From Prorocentrum cordatum (Eukaryota; Sar; Dinophyceae; Prorocentrales; Prorocentraceae): DNA of 64,000 nucleotides. How positions within the stretch are numbered: position 1 is the stretch's first letter; each line of letters opens with the position of its first letter. Where the stretch lies: the NCBI GenBank assembly GCA_963575745.1, contig CAUYUJ010016350.1:21001-85000 (forward strand). Direction: 5' to 3'. This document shows, piece after piece, positions 40,004 to 48,366 of the stretch. Position numbers and translations under genes: made by a program. Below the pieces are notes generated by a model that was given only the letters and a program-made list of their open reading frames with translations, did not search any database and was not told the origin of the DNA.

Positions 40004-40211
40004 GTGAGGGCGGGTTTTGCCAATGGTCCCATCTGTAATTTCCCGATCCGATATAAATATAGGGTTTCACATGATTACATGACCCAGACATGGAGGTGCA
40101 AACCTATTCCGCAATCCCTTGAGGCACATGGTATTTTGATAATTGTGGAGGATGAAGGAGCTCTGTCATGGGATCGTCATGTATATATGGATGCGCGGAT
40201 AAGAAGACAAG
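40004..40211 (+). pseudogene. Cargo frame interrupted by the DIRS-like element, left part
   Basis: The frame open from 40004 reads ICNFPIRYKYRVSHDYM and HVYMDARIRRQ, then meets the DIRS-like end at 40212. With 40212-48161 removed, the codon straddling the join is GGG. The same phase then stays open for 65 more codons, to a TAA at 48359-48361. This supports a clean insertion without target duplication. The protein is not recognised. Confidence 0.5.
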
Positions 40212-40522
40212 TTTACATTGACGCCTCTTAAAGTTAGCCAGCTTTGTCTGAGAGCACGTGGGGACCTTGAAAGTGGGGGCAGGCGGAGCTGGAGCGACAA
40301 CCCTACTGAACACCAACGGCCTGCCATGCAGCAACACGAATATCCAACACAGCAGCAGAAGGCACAGAAGCAAGTGCCGCCAGCGAGCCTAGAGGGGGAG
40401 GTCCCCCCGAAAGGTGTTCAAGAGGCGAGCCCGAGCCACCTTGGGCCCAAGTCCAGAGCGGTGCCTGACCTGGCCTCAGGCCTATCAGGGCCCGCGATAA
40501 AACTCGGAAACGCATCGGTCCC
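40212..40522 (-). repeat. B2, right-end split direct repeat of the DIRS-like element
   Basis: 311 bp, gap-free match to 40663-40973 with about 4 substitutions. Its outer end TTTACATT at 40212 is the 3' terminus of the element. Confidence 0.93.
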
Positions 40523-40541
40523 TGGGATTTAGCCCCCAGGG
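40520..40541. other. Hairpin between B2 and A2
   Basis: CCCTGGG, eight bases, then CCCAGGG: perfect 7-bp arms at the inner edge of B2, in the only stretch (40523-40554) not shared with B1 or A1. Confidence 0.8.
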
Positions 40542-40554
40542 TGGGGGCGGTGGG

Positions 40555-40662
40555 GCCGAAACTGCAGCCAAACAATAGTAATGACATGCAACAAATGGGT
40601 GCACTGAAGGCGGCTAGATACATTGACGATGCTACTGTAAAAGTGTATTTGTAAAACGCGTA
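40555..40662 (-). repeat. A2, internal copy of the DIRS-like 5' terminus
   Basis: It shares GCCGAAACTGCAGCC, ATGACATGCAACAAATGG and GACGATGCTACTGTAAAAGT with A1 in order. It ends ACGCGTA exactly where B1 starts. The A2/B1 boundary therefore equals the joined ends of a circular form. Confidence 0.9.
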
Positions 40663-40973
40663 TTTACATTGACGCCTCTTAAAGTTAGCCAGCTTTGTTT
40701 GAGAGCACATGGGGACCTTGAAAGTGGGGGCAGGCGGAGCTGGAGCGACAACCCTACTGAACACCAACGGCCTGCCATGCAGCAACACGAATATCCAACA
40801 CAGCAGCAGAAGGCACAGAAGCAAGTGCCGCCAGCGAGCCTAGAGGGGGAGGCCCCCCCGAAAGGTGTTCAAGAGGCGAGCCCGAGCCACCTTGGGCCCA
40901 AGTCCAGAGCGGTGCCTGACCTGGCCTCAGGCCTATCAGGGCCCGCGATAAAACTCGGAAGCGCATCGGTCCC
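40663..40973 (-). repeat. B1, internal split direct repeat of the DIRS-like element
   Basis: 311-bp partner of B2, abutting A2 at 40662/40663 with no spacer. Confidence 0.93.
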
Positions 40974-41242
40974 AACCCCATCAAATCGAGACTGGCATAC
41001 ATGCCTAAACACCAGCCTTCAGCAGATAAGGGAGGGAGGGAAGGGTTCTTATCTATGTTGTGCTCCAGCCCCCTTGTTTTATGTAAGACCCCCGGTCCAG
41101 ATCTTGCTCTATCTTCTGTTCAGGAATACATGTGAGGACAGGGGGCGCGTCGACACGCCTCCAGGCAGGCTCCAGCTATATCAAACGATAATCATAATTA
41201 TCACTAGCCGCGAGCAACTCTCGTCTTGCGGCTGTGACGGGC

Positions 41243-42417
41243 TCAGGGCGCTGCACTCGGGCGGCCCGTCGTCAGCACCCGCCCGCCATCAAAGCAGGGG
41301 ATCTCAACATGCGCCCCCTGCACCCCCGCCAGCTCCTCCAGCAACTGCTTTGCCAGGGGAGTCTGAGCGGCGGGGGACTCTACGATGAAAGTCATCAGTG
41401 CCTCGTCCGGCCTTGCCCAAAAACTGGCGCCCGTCTTCACCTGCTCCTCTGACATCTTCGCGAGCTGGCTGACGAGCATATGCGTCTTCGTGTAGCGTGC
41501 CAAGGCCGACGCGGTCTGCCACCTGCCTTGCGCCTCGCCGCCTCTAGGCAGCCGCCGCCCGCCACGAATGTGGCCGCCCCTGAGTGCCGAATGGCGTGGG
41601 GGGGGCCCATGCCGGCGAGGCCCTCGTCCTTGAGCGCCTTGTGCCACTCGCGCCTGAACCTGTCCTGCGAGCAAGGCGCAGCTCCGCAGCAGGGCCCGCA
41701 CCACGGCCGCGGTCACCGGCCACGAGAGTACCGCGCCCTGGTTGGCGCCCGTCTTGACCTTCTCGCCCCTCTCACGCCTGCCGAGGGTGAAGGCCAGCTG
41801 CCCCCCTGGCCCCTCGGAGACGTCCTCGGCCCTGAGCTGGCCCCAGTCTTGCTCCCTGAGCCAGCCGTCCAGTTGCGTGAGCACCGCTGCGCCCTCGATG
41901 AGCCTCCCCGTGCGGAACATCCTGCTGATGACCAGCCCGACCGCCTCCATGGGAACAGGAGCGCCTTCCCCCAGTTCGCCGAGCCGTGCCCACGCCTTCA
42001 ACGCTCTCGCCGCCGTGGGCAGACGGTCCCGGTGGTCCTGGAAGACGCGCACGAACCCGTTGAACAGACTATTGCCTCGCCCGAACCCGAGCCGGCGCAC
42101 GTAGCTCATGTCCGAAATGTAGTCTGCCAACGCCTGGTCCCTGGCCTCGTAAGTGGTGAAGTCCAGCTGGTTCCTCTTGACGTCCACCAGGAACTCGCGC
42201 ACAGCCTTCTGGTAGACCAGGTTCGTCGCGTCATCCACGGCGTGGATGACCAGGCGGTTCGTGTAGCGCAGCTTGTCATGCTGCGCCTCCTCCCACGCCC
42301 GCGCCCCCTTCTTTGCCAGGGGCGGCTGCGCGCTCGCTCCTCGTGGTCTGGCAGCCCTTGGACTCGGACTGTCCTGGTCGCCCACGGCACCTCCTCGCGT
42401 CACCAGCGTAGCAAAGA
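41243..42417 (-). pseudogene. Tyrosine recombinase of the DIRS-like element
   Basis: The frame reads RYTNRLVIHAVDDATNLVYQ, LADYISDMSYVRRLGFGRGN and LREQDWGQLRAEDV (first catalytic Arg region), then ERGEKVKTGANQGAVLSW (Lys region). Near 41580-41620 a neighbouring frame gives MGPPHAIRHSGAATFVAGG, the H-x-x-R-H-x-G-A box. One base is missing near 41530, after which the main frame reads GRWQTASALARYTKTHM with the nucleophilic Tyr. All parts of the active site are recognisable, but at least two frameshifts separate them. The enzyme would insert a circular cDNA. Confidence 0.82.
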
Positions 42418-45084
42418 CTACAAGTGCACTGACCCAGCGGCTGGGCCTTGAGGGCCTCGATGCTGAAACAAAAGTCGCTGCAGCCTCTGAGGCACCCCCC
42501 GAGCGACGTGCAACTTGACCGTCTCCTCCGCCGCGCCGATGGGCAGCCCCCTCGAGGGCCCGTCCGCCAGGTTCAGCTCCGACGGCACCCAGCGGTAGTA
42601 GCCTCTGATCCTGCACACCATCTGGATGATCCCCGCGATGCGGCACAGGTGCAGGACGTCCTTCGCCGAAGAGCGCCCCTTCTGCAGCGCCCCCAGCGAC
42701 ACCAACGAGTCCGTGAAGATCAGGATCCTGTGCCCCCATGCCTGCGAGGTCCTGCTCAGATGCCTCAGCGTGGCCACCACCGTCCGAAGCTCCAGGATGT
42801 TGTTGTGCTCCTGGTCCCCCCACTTCCCGCAGAAGAGGACGTGCCAGTGGTGCTCCAGCCACGCGGGCCTGAGAGGCATGGTCGTCCCCGTCGCCTTGGC
42901 GATCTGGGTCCTGCCTCCTCGCAGCCTCAGCCGGGCCCCCGCTGGTATCGTTCCCCACGCAGGCTCGAGCTCCTTCATGATCTCGGCGTAGCACCTGCAG
43001 AGCTCGAGTGGGTACGCGCATGCCAGCTGTGTCCACCTGAGCCCACATGGTGACTTCCCCCTCAGTTCCTGATGAGGCCCCCGCGTGCGACTGCAGCAGC
43101 GAAAGGTACCTGTACACTTCCTCGCCAGCTTCGTCATCTCCCTCACGCTCGTGACAAACGCGGTGGGCTTCTTCCAGACCCCGCCAAACATGCAGTAGTC
43201 CAGCTCCACCCTCCAGACGTCTGCCTTCACAAGCACCTCCACCAGCGGTGGGAAAGCCCAAATGTAGCTCCCAGCAGGATTCTCCAAGCTGAAGGGGATC
43301 GCCAGCGTCACGCAGACCTTCAACACTTCCACCGCCACCAGGCACAGCAGGTTGCCCTCCTCGAGCTTGGTCTGACTTGGTCCGTCCAAAGTGGGCAGCC
43401 CCCAGATGCACTCGGTCGACCTCAGAGGCGGCACCCGAGCTTTCGAGAAGGTGGCACAAGGCGGCGCTAGGTGAACCCACCAGTACCACCCCTGCCGCAG
43501 CCTCCTCAGCAGCAGCTCCAGGTTCTCGCACACCAGCACGTCGTACTCGGCCCCCTCCGAGATGTCCCACGCCTCCCCCCAGGAGTTCGTGAGGTCATTG
43601 ACGGCATCCAGCAACCTCGACGACCCCGAAAACAACTCCAGCACCCCCGGGCGGCCAGCCTGGGGTCGGGCCGGAAGATCCTCCTCGTCGCCCTCGGCCT
43701 CCACCGTCCTCTCCACCTCGGTGTACAAATCCTCCACCAGGGGGCCCCAGAGACCTTCCGTCCCCCGTGCCGCTTCCGCTCTCGCCTCCTCGGGATCGCA
43801 GTCGCAGGCCAGGGCTCCGTATCCGCTCTCCGAGGCGTCCGCCATGTACGCACGTGGCCACCAGGGGGCCTCCAGGTCCGCCTCCATGTAGATCGAGAGG
43901 CTGACCAGGGCCGCGAGCTCGCTCTTGACGATCTCGGGCAGCCTCCTGGGCACGACCGCCTCCTCCAGCTCCCAGCTCCGAACCCATCTGTAGGTCTCGT
44001 CCAGGATGGCGAACGCGGGCCTGAACACCATCATGGTCCACGTCCAGTGGCCCACCAGACTCGACAAGACTGCTGGCTGAGCAGCGTCCTCCGTCAGCAG
44101 GGCCTCCGTCGCCAAGACCAGCTCCGCCAACTTCTTCGTCTGGACCCTCAGGACGTAGGGCCTGGCCGTAGGTATCGTGAGTCCAAGCCCCGCGCTGAGC
44201 CCCTCTCCCCAGTCCTCCTTGTGGATCGCGAGGCCCTTGCTGTTCAGGAGCTCCTTCACCTCCTCCTTGTCCTTCACGATGTCCTCCTCCTCGCCTGGGC
44301 CCTTCAGAGTAAAACCAATGTAATCGTCGATACACAGCATCAGGATGAGCTTCGCCGCCACCTCCTCGGCCGTCCCGTCCTCCACCGCCTCGGTCACGCT
44401 TGGGGGAAGATCCCCCTGCTGCAACGAAGGTCGAGTGGCTGACGTCGGGCTCCGAAAGCTTGGGGTCGGCTTCCCATAGGTAATACTCGGCGCCCGCAAT
44501 GACTCGAAACGCGCTTCCAGGCAGGTGCGTGCCAAGAAGACCGCCCAGGCCGAGCCCATCACCGGGCTCGCTGCTCCAAGACCGATCTCCGTACCCAAGG
44601 GCACTCTGAAGTTCAAGCCCTTCTCCTGCCCGTACTGGCACAGCTCCCGCGGCGACACGCCCTCCACGACAAAGAACTCCGCCAGTTCCGAGCCCCAGTG
44701 CAGTCGATAAAACCAATCGGGTACGTCGCCCTGGAATGAGAAGAGCCGCCGCCCATGTAGGATGACCTCGTCCAACTCCAGCAAAGCCAGACCGGCGGGA
44801 CTCCCAAGCGGCACCCACGGAGGCTCGTGAAAAAGAACGTTGACCTTCCGGCAGTCCCAGATCAGGCGGCTCTTGAGCACTACCCCTGAGCCGGGGTCGA
44901 CGTCCTTGGCCACTGTGAAGAGACCGACCTTCACCCTCACCTCCTTCACGTAGTCGAGCATCCCCGCCTGGCACATGCGCGCCAGGAGCTCCAGCTTCTC
45001 GGTCCTGCTTCTCAGCGCCGGGTCCGAGTAGCTCTTCGTCTTCTCGTATCGCTCCCAGTCCACCTCGCCAGGGCTCTTGATCAT
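42418..45084 (-). CDS. RT/RNase H of the DIRS-like element with an internal methyltransferase-like module
   Basis: 888 codons. RT: LKSRLIWDCRKVNVLFHEPP, FQGDVPDWFYRLHW and LILMLCIDDYIGFTL (YxDD-type box, near 44330). RNase H starts with AYMADASESGYGALACD (near 43830). About 300 residues later it resumes with NNILELRTVVATLRHLSR, ILIFTDSLVSLGALQKGR and YRWVPSELNLADGPSRG. Between them lies VLELFSGSSRLLDAVND, WVHLAPPCATFSKARVP, PFSLENPAGSYIWAF and LDYCMFGGVWKKPTAF, the motif order of a cytosine-C5-type methyltransferase (SAM loop, PPC, ENP, and a late motif). The frame is intact here and stops at 42418. Its N-terminus continues upstream in other frames. Confidence 0.82.
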   Translation of the reverse strand: MIKSPGEVDWERYEKTKSYSDPALRSRTEKLELLARMCQAGMLDYVKEVRVKVGLFTVAKDVDPGSGVVLKSRLIWDCRKVNVLFHEPPWVPLGSPAGLALLELDEVILHGRRLFSFQGDVPDWFYRLHWGSELAEFFVVEGVSPRELCQYGQEKGLNFRVPLGTEIGLGAASPVMGSAWAVFLARTCLEARFESLRAPSITYGKPTPSFRSPTSATRPSLQQGDLPPSVTEAVEDGTAEEVAAKLILMLCIDDYIGFTLKGPGEEEDIVKDKEEVKELLNSKGLAIHKEDWGEGLSAGLGLTIPTARPYVLRVQTKKLAELVLATEALLTEDAAQPAVLSSLVGHWTWTMMVFRPAFAILDETYRWVRSWELEEAVVPRRLPEIVKSELAALVSLSIYMEADLEAPWWPRAYMADASESGYGALACDCDPEEARAEAARGTEGLWGPLVEDLYTEVERTVEAEGDEEDLPARPQAGRPGVLELFSGSSRLLDAVNDLTNSWGEAWDISEGAEYDVLVCENLELLLRRLRQGWYWWVHLAPPCATFSKARVPPLRSTECIWGLPTLDGPSQTKLEEGNLLCLVAVEVLKVCVTLAIPFSLENPAGSYIWAFPPLVEVLVKADVWRVELDYCMFGGVWKKPTAFVTSVREMTKLARKCTGTFRCCSRTRGPHQELRGKSPCGLRWTQLACAYPLELCRCYAEIMKELEPAWGTIPAGARLRLRGGRTQIAKATGTTMPLRPAWLEHHWHVLFCGKWGDQEHNNILELRTVVATLRHLSRTSQAWGHRILIFTDSLVSLGALQKGRSSAKDVLHLCRIAGIIQMVCRIRGYYRWVPSELNLADGPSRGLPIGAAEETVKLHVARGVPQRLQRLLFQHRGPQGPAAGSVHL

Positions 45085-45905
45085 CAGCTTCTGGCACGGA
45101 TCGATATAGCTGCCTGCGCAAGCCGAGAGGTCCTGGACACGAAGAGGCGCCGTGCCCGGGGGATGGTAGGGAGACCTGACCAGCTCGAAGGGGGCACAGA
45201 TCCCCCTTTTTGTATCTTGTCACCTTCTTCTTCTCCATCTCCATCTTCTTCCTTACCGTTGTGAAGTAGCCGCTGCCCGCCGTCTCCTCGAGGCGGCCAA
45301 GAGCCACCTTGCCGTCGCTGATGGTGCCCCAGCCCGCCCGCGCGGCGTGCCGGTCCCAGATGTCGCTGACGATCCTCTTCTGGAGCGGGCTGCTCGCTGT
45401 CCACTTCTCCTTTGCCACCTCCTCCGTCTTCAGTGGCGATGGGGTAAGCCAGCCACTCGCACGGCCCGAAGCCATACTCCTGATCGCCGAAACCGTCCTC
45501 CCCACCCTCCTCCACGTAACACGCAGACTGACAGAACTCAAACCCGCACTTGATCTCCTCGTACACAGTGGAAAGGGGAGGTCGGGGAGTGATCTCAGCG
45601 GATCGCGCTCTCGAGGATCCATTCACGACGCCTGGGAAAGCTCCCACCTGGTGACCTGCACCACGACGCACTGGTTGACTTGCCTGCGGCAGTGGAGCCT
45701 CGAACAGGTCGACACCGACCTCTTCAGACTCGAAAATCGCCTGGGCGGGTAGGCCCTCCCAGACACGCTCGATGAACACCCAGCCCAGCAGGCGCCCGAG
45801 GAACCCGATCAGGATGACGGCCTGAGGCGGGCGGCGAGAGGTCGCCGGCCCCCCCAAGCAGCGTGGTGCGGTGCCTGTAGCACGCTCTTGGCCAGTGGTT
45901 ACCAC
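45085..45905 (-). pseudogene. Frame-shifted N-terminal part of the DIRS-like Pol
   Basis: Protein-like sequence alternates between two frames. 45084-45905 gives PQAVILIGFLGRLLGWVFIE and EEIKCGFEFCQSACYVEEG. The frame of 43595-45622 gives SPLQKRIVSDIWDRHAARAG and GYFTTVRKKMEMEKKKVTRY. It returns to the first near 45190 (SRTSRLAQAAIS), just before the long RT frame opens. At least two frameshifts are therefore needed. No catalytic motif is expected here. Confidence 0.5.
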
Positions 45906-45923
45906 GATCCCACCGGCCGCAAC

Positions 45924-48116
45924 CTATTCGCCGTCGGCACCGCCTGCCCCGCCGCCACCTGCGTTCAGGTGCTTGTTGAGGGTCGCGCGGCGCCTTAACT
46001 TCTCCAGGACTTCCTCATCGGCCTTCAGGTTCTCGCTGTCCCGATCTCCGTCCAGCCTCAGGTACTCCTCCGCCAAACTCCAGTCGACCTTGGACTTCCA
46101 CTTGCCCCCGTTCTGCTGCTTGGGCCTCTGCCAGTCTGCCCTGCACTGGACCCGCTCGTAGGCCTTCCAGATCGAGTAGAGCCGCAAGCAGGTCAGCTCG
46201 GACGCCTGGCTATTGATCAGCGCGTCGTGCTCCCCCGAGGTCATCATGCGGTCCAGCACCATGGCTAACATGTTCACCTCGTTCGCCACCGTCGCGCCCT
46301 GCAGCTCCTTGCTGCGAAGCCACTCCTGCGTCTCGACGCGGGCCGCCCTACCTCCACGGTAGAGCTTCGCCAACACCGTCGGCGCGACCCGAGTCCGGAC
46401 CCCGCCGACCTGACCGCCCACCGCGGGCCGGTACTGCTGCAGCACCGTCAGGAGGCTGTCCTTCGGGTTGGTCGACTCCAACTTCAGCTGCACGATCTGG
46501 CCCTTCATGGGATCGTCGAGCTCGGCGCCAATCTTCTCCCACGAGCCGCTGCTCCCACTGCTGCTCACAGGCGTCGCCGAGCCCGCCGTCGCCTTCGCCG
46601 AGTCCCTCGCCACGACCCCCTCGTGCTCGTTCAGCTTCCGAATGAACGCGTCGATGTCGCCCCCACTCGGCTCCGACACGCCAGGCGTCCGAGCCCCCTC
46701 TGGGGACTCTTCTCGGCGTGTGGCCTGGCCTGCGGGCGCCTGAGCAGGGTGCGACGTGGGCGCCCTTGCCTCGGCCTCCTCGCGCATCCGGTCCTTCAGG
46801 TCGACCGCCGCTGAGGCCAGCTCCGCTTGACCCCTCGCCAGCTCCGAGAACAAGGCCTTCGCATCGGGCTCCTCGTCACTGTCGCTCACATCTCGTCCCC
46901 CGATGATGGCCGTCCCGTCGTCGCTGTCGCTCTCGCTGTCCGAGCTGTCACCTCGACCCTCGCCGCCGTAGGCGTAGTACATCCAGATCGTGTATCCTGC
47001 CACCGCGATCCCACCGACCGTGCAGGCGATCTTCTCCAGGTCCCCGTTCTCGTACATGTCGTTGACCAGCTCCCTCACGGACTGCAGGTCCTCGAACGCC
47101 TGGAAGCCCGCCTTCACGGTGTGGTAGCCGCCGCTCAGCCACGACCCCAGCTCCAGGTAGCGCCACACGCGCCACCCAAGAAAAGCCGCCGAGCCCCACG
47201 CGCCGGCGGTGCAGTAGCTCCAGCCGGCCACAGCAGCCGTGCTCACCCCCATGAACATCCAGCTAGCCATCGCCGTCTTGGAGCTCGACTTCTTCTTCTG
47301 GGCCTGCTTCACCTTCTCCGTGCGCGCCTCGGCCTCCTTCAGCTCCGAGCGAGCTATGAGGCGCTCGGAGGCGATCAGCGCGGCATCCCGCTGCTTCTCG
47401 GTGAGGCCAGGGTGCTCCGTCCACACGATCCCCTGCTTGGGCTTGCTGAGAGCGAACTTCTTGTCACGTACATTCACCAGCACCACCCGCTGCGTCGGGT
47501 CCACCGCCGTCCACAAGGTGGACTTGGCCCCTCCGACCTTGGTGATCAGGAGGAGCACCACCCCCGTCGGCTTCGACTGCGACAGTAGGTACAGGCGGTT
47601 CCAGCGCGCCCACGGCGCCATGTAGTTGGGCCGACTCCCCCTGAACAGATCCTCCACGCCGTCCTGCCCCGCGGGCGCTGAGAAGAGCGGCTCGCTGTCG
47701 CTCTCGCCCTCCTCCGCGCTGGCCTCCCACAGGCCCGGCAGCAGCGCCTCCCACTCGCTGGCCACGATCGCCAGCGCCAGGGCCCACCCGACAGGCCCCG
47801 CACGCGCCGTGGCGACGCGAGGCCACGTGGCGCGGCGCGCCCGTGGCAGAGGCGGCGCCCGCCGCCCAGGGTGGCCCACGCCCGTGTCGCCGCGGGCTGC
47901 GGCGGGCACGGGCCAGCGGCCGCGCTGCAGGCCCCAGCGGGGCCGCGATCGCCCGCGAGCGCGCGGGCGCCTCGAACACCTGAAGGCTGGTGTGCTCGAA
48001 GGCTCGAGAAATGGCGGGCCTGCCCGCCTCTCAAACCTCTCGAGCCGAAACTGCAGCCAAACAATAGTAATGACATGCAACAAATGGATGCAATGAAGGA
48101 AAATGACATGCAACAA
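45924..48116 (-). CDS. ORF1 of the DIRS-like element, membrane-anchored Gag-like protein
   Basis: 730 codons. The first 150 lie in or near the A1 repeat and are Arg/Pro/Ala-rich, so translation may start later, for example near MAPWARWNRLYLLSQSKP. A charged helix (LIARSELKEAEARTEKVKQA) is followed by hydrophobic segments SWMFMGVSTAAVAGWSY and ACTVGGIAVAGYTIWMYYAY. Then come an acidic Ser/Asp run (SDSESDSDDGT), a disordered region and a helical C-terminal third (SKVDWSLAEEYLRLDGDRDS). Its position upstream of RT fits the Gag slot of DIRS elements. Two membrane segments in that slot are unusual. Confidence 0.6.
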   Translation of the reverse strand: MLHVIFLHCIHLLHVITIVWLQFRLERFERRAGPPFLEPSSTPAFRCSRRPRARGRSRPRWGLQRGRWPVPAAARGDTGVGHPGRRAPPLPRARRATWPRVATARAGPVGWALALAIVASEWEALLPGLWEASAEEGESDSEPLFSAPAGQDGVEDLFRGSRPNYMAPWARWNRLYLLSQSKPTGVVLLLITKVGGAKSTLWTAVDPTQRVVLVNVRDKKFALSKPKQGIVWTEHPGLTEKQRDAALIASERLIARSELKEAEARTEKVKQAQKKKSSSKTAMASWMFMGVSTAAVAGWSYCTAGAWGSAAFLGWRVWRYLELGSWLSGGYHTVKAGFQAFEDLQSVRELVNDMYENGDLEKIACTVGGIAVAGYTIWMYYAYGGEGRGDSSDSESDSDDGTAIIGGRDVSDSDEEPDAKALFSELARGQAELASAAVDLKDRMREEAEARAPTSHPAQAPAGQATRREESPEGARTPGVSEPSGGDIDAFIRKLNEHEGVVARDSAKATAGSATPVSSSGSSGSWEKIGAELDDPMKGQIVQLKLESTNPKDSLLTVLQQYRPAVGGQVGGVRTRVAPTVLAKLYRGGRAARVETQEWLRSKELQGATVANEVNMLAMVLDRMMTSGEHDALINSQASELTCLRLYSIWKAYERVQCRADWQRPKQQNGGKWKSKVDWSLAEEYLRLDGDRDSENLKADEEVLEKLRRRATLNKHLNAGGGGAGGADGE

Positions 48117-48161
48117 ATGATGTGACGATGCTACTGTAAAAGTGTGTTTGTAAAACGCGTA
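48044..48161 (-). repeat. A1, 5' terminal repeat of the DIRS-like element
   Basis: About 118 bp, matching A2 (40555-40662) with a roughly 10-bp length difference in the middle, where ATGACATGCAACAAATG is duplicated in A1. The outer end is ACGCGTA at 48161. Confidence 0.88.
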
Positions 48162-48361
48162 GGAGAGCTTCTGCTAACGTTGCGAAAAAAACGTCGCCAA
48201 CAACAATCAGCAGGGGCGAAAATGGGAAACCAGCTTTGTCACAATGGCGGCTGCTGGCACAATATTTGGCAACAGCCAGCAGGGAAACTTTCCAGCCTAG
48301 GCCCCAGAAAACGCCGAGGCTCAGCCCCTGGCGCGACATGCTCCTTTCTTTCAATATCTAA
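48162..48361 (+). pseudogene. Cargo frame interrupted by the DIRS-like element, right part
   Basis: In the phase set by 40004-40211, this stretch is open for 65 codons (RASANVAKKTSP, PALSQWRLLAQYLATASR) up to a TAA at 48359-48361. It is basic and of unknown function. Confidence 0.5.
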
Positions 48362-48366
48362 GGCCT

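Larger units (their letters stand above)
40212..48161 (-). mobile_element. DIRS/PAT-like tyrosine-recombinase retroelement, 7950 bp
   Basis: Read on the - strand, the order is A1 repeat (48161-48044), ORF1, RT/RNase H with a methyltransferase-like insert, tyrosine recombinase, B1 (40973-40663), A2 (40662-40555) and B2 (40522-40212). That is the split-direct-repeat layout of PAT/Ngaro-type DIRS elements, which integrate from a circle by a tyrosine recombinase and make no target duplication. No duplication is seen here. B1 and B2 differ at about 4 of 311 positions, so this is the youngest insertion in the window. Frameshifts in the recombinase and RT region show that this copy is decaying. Confidence 0.88.

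Noticed and set aside
40218-41388. Two similar + strand frames starting MTPLKVSQL
   Set aside because: They are shadows of the B2 and B1 repeats of the DIRS-like element, which is coded on the - strand.
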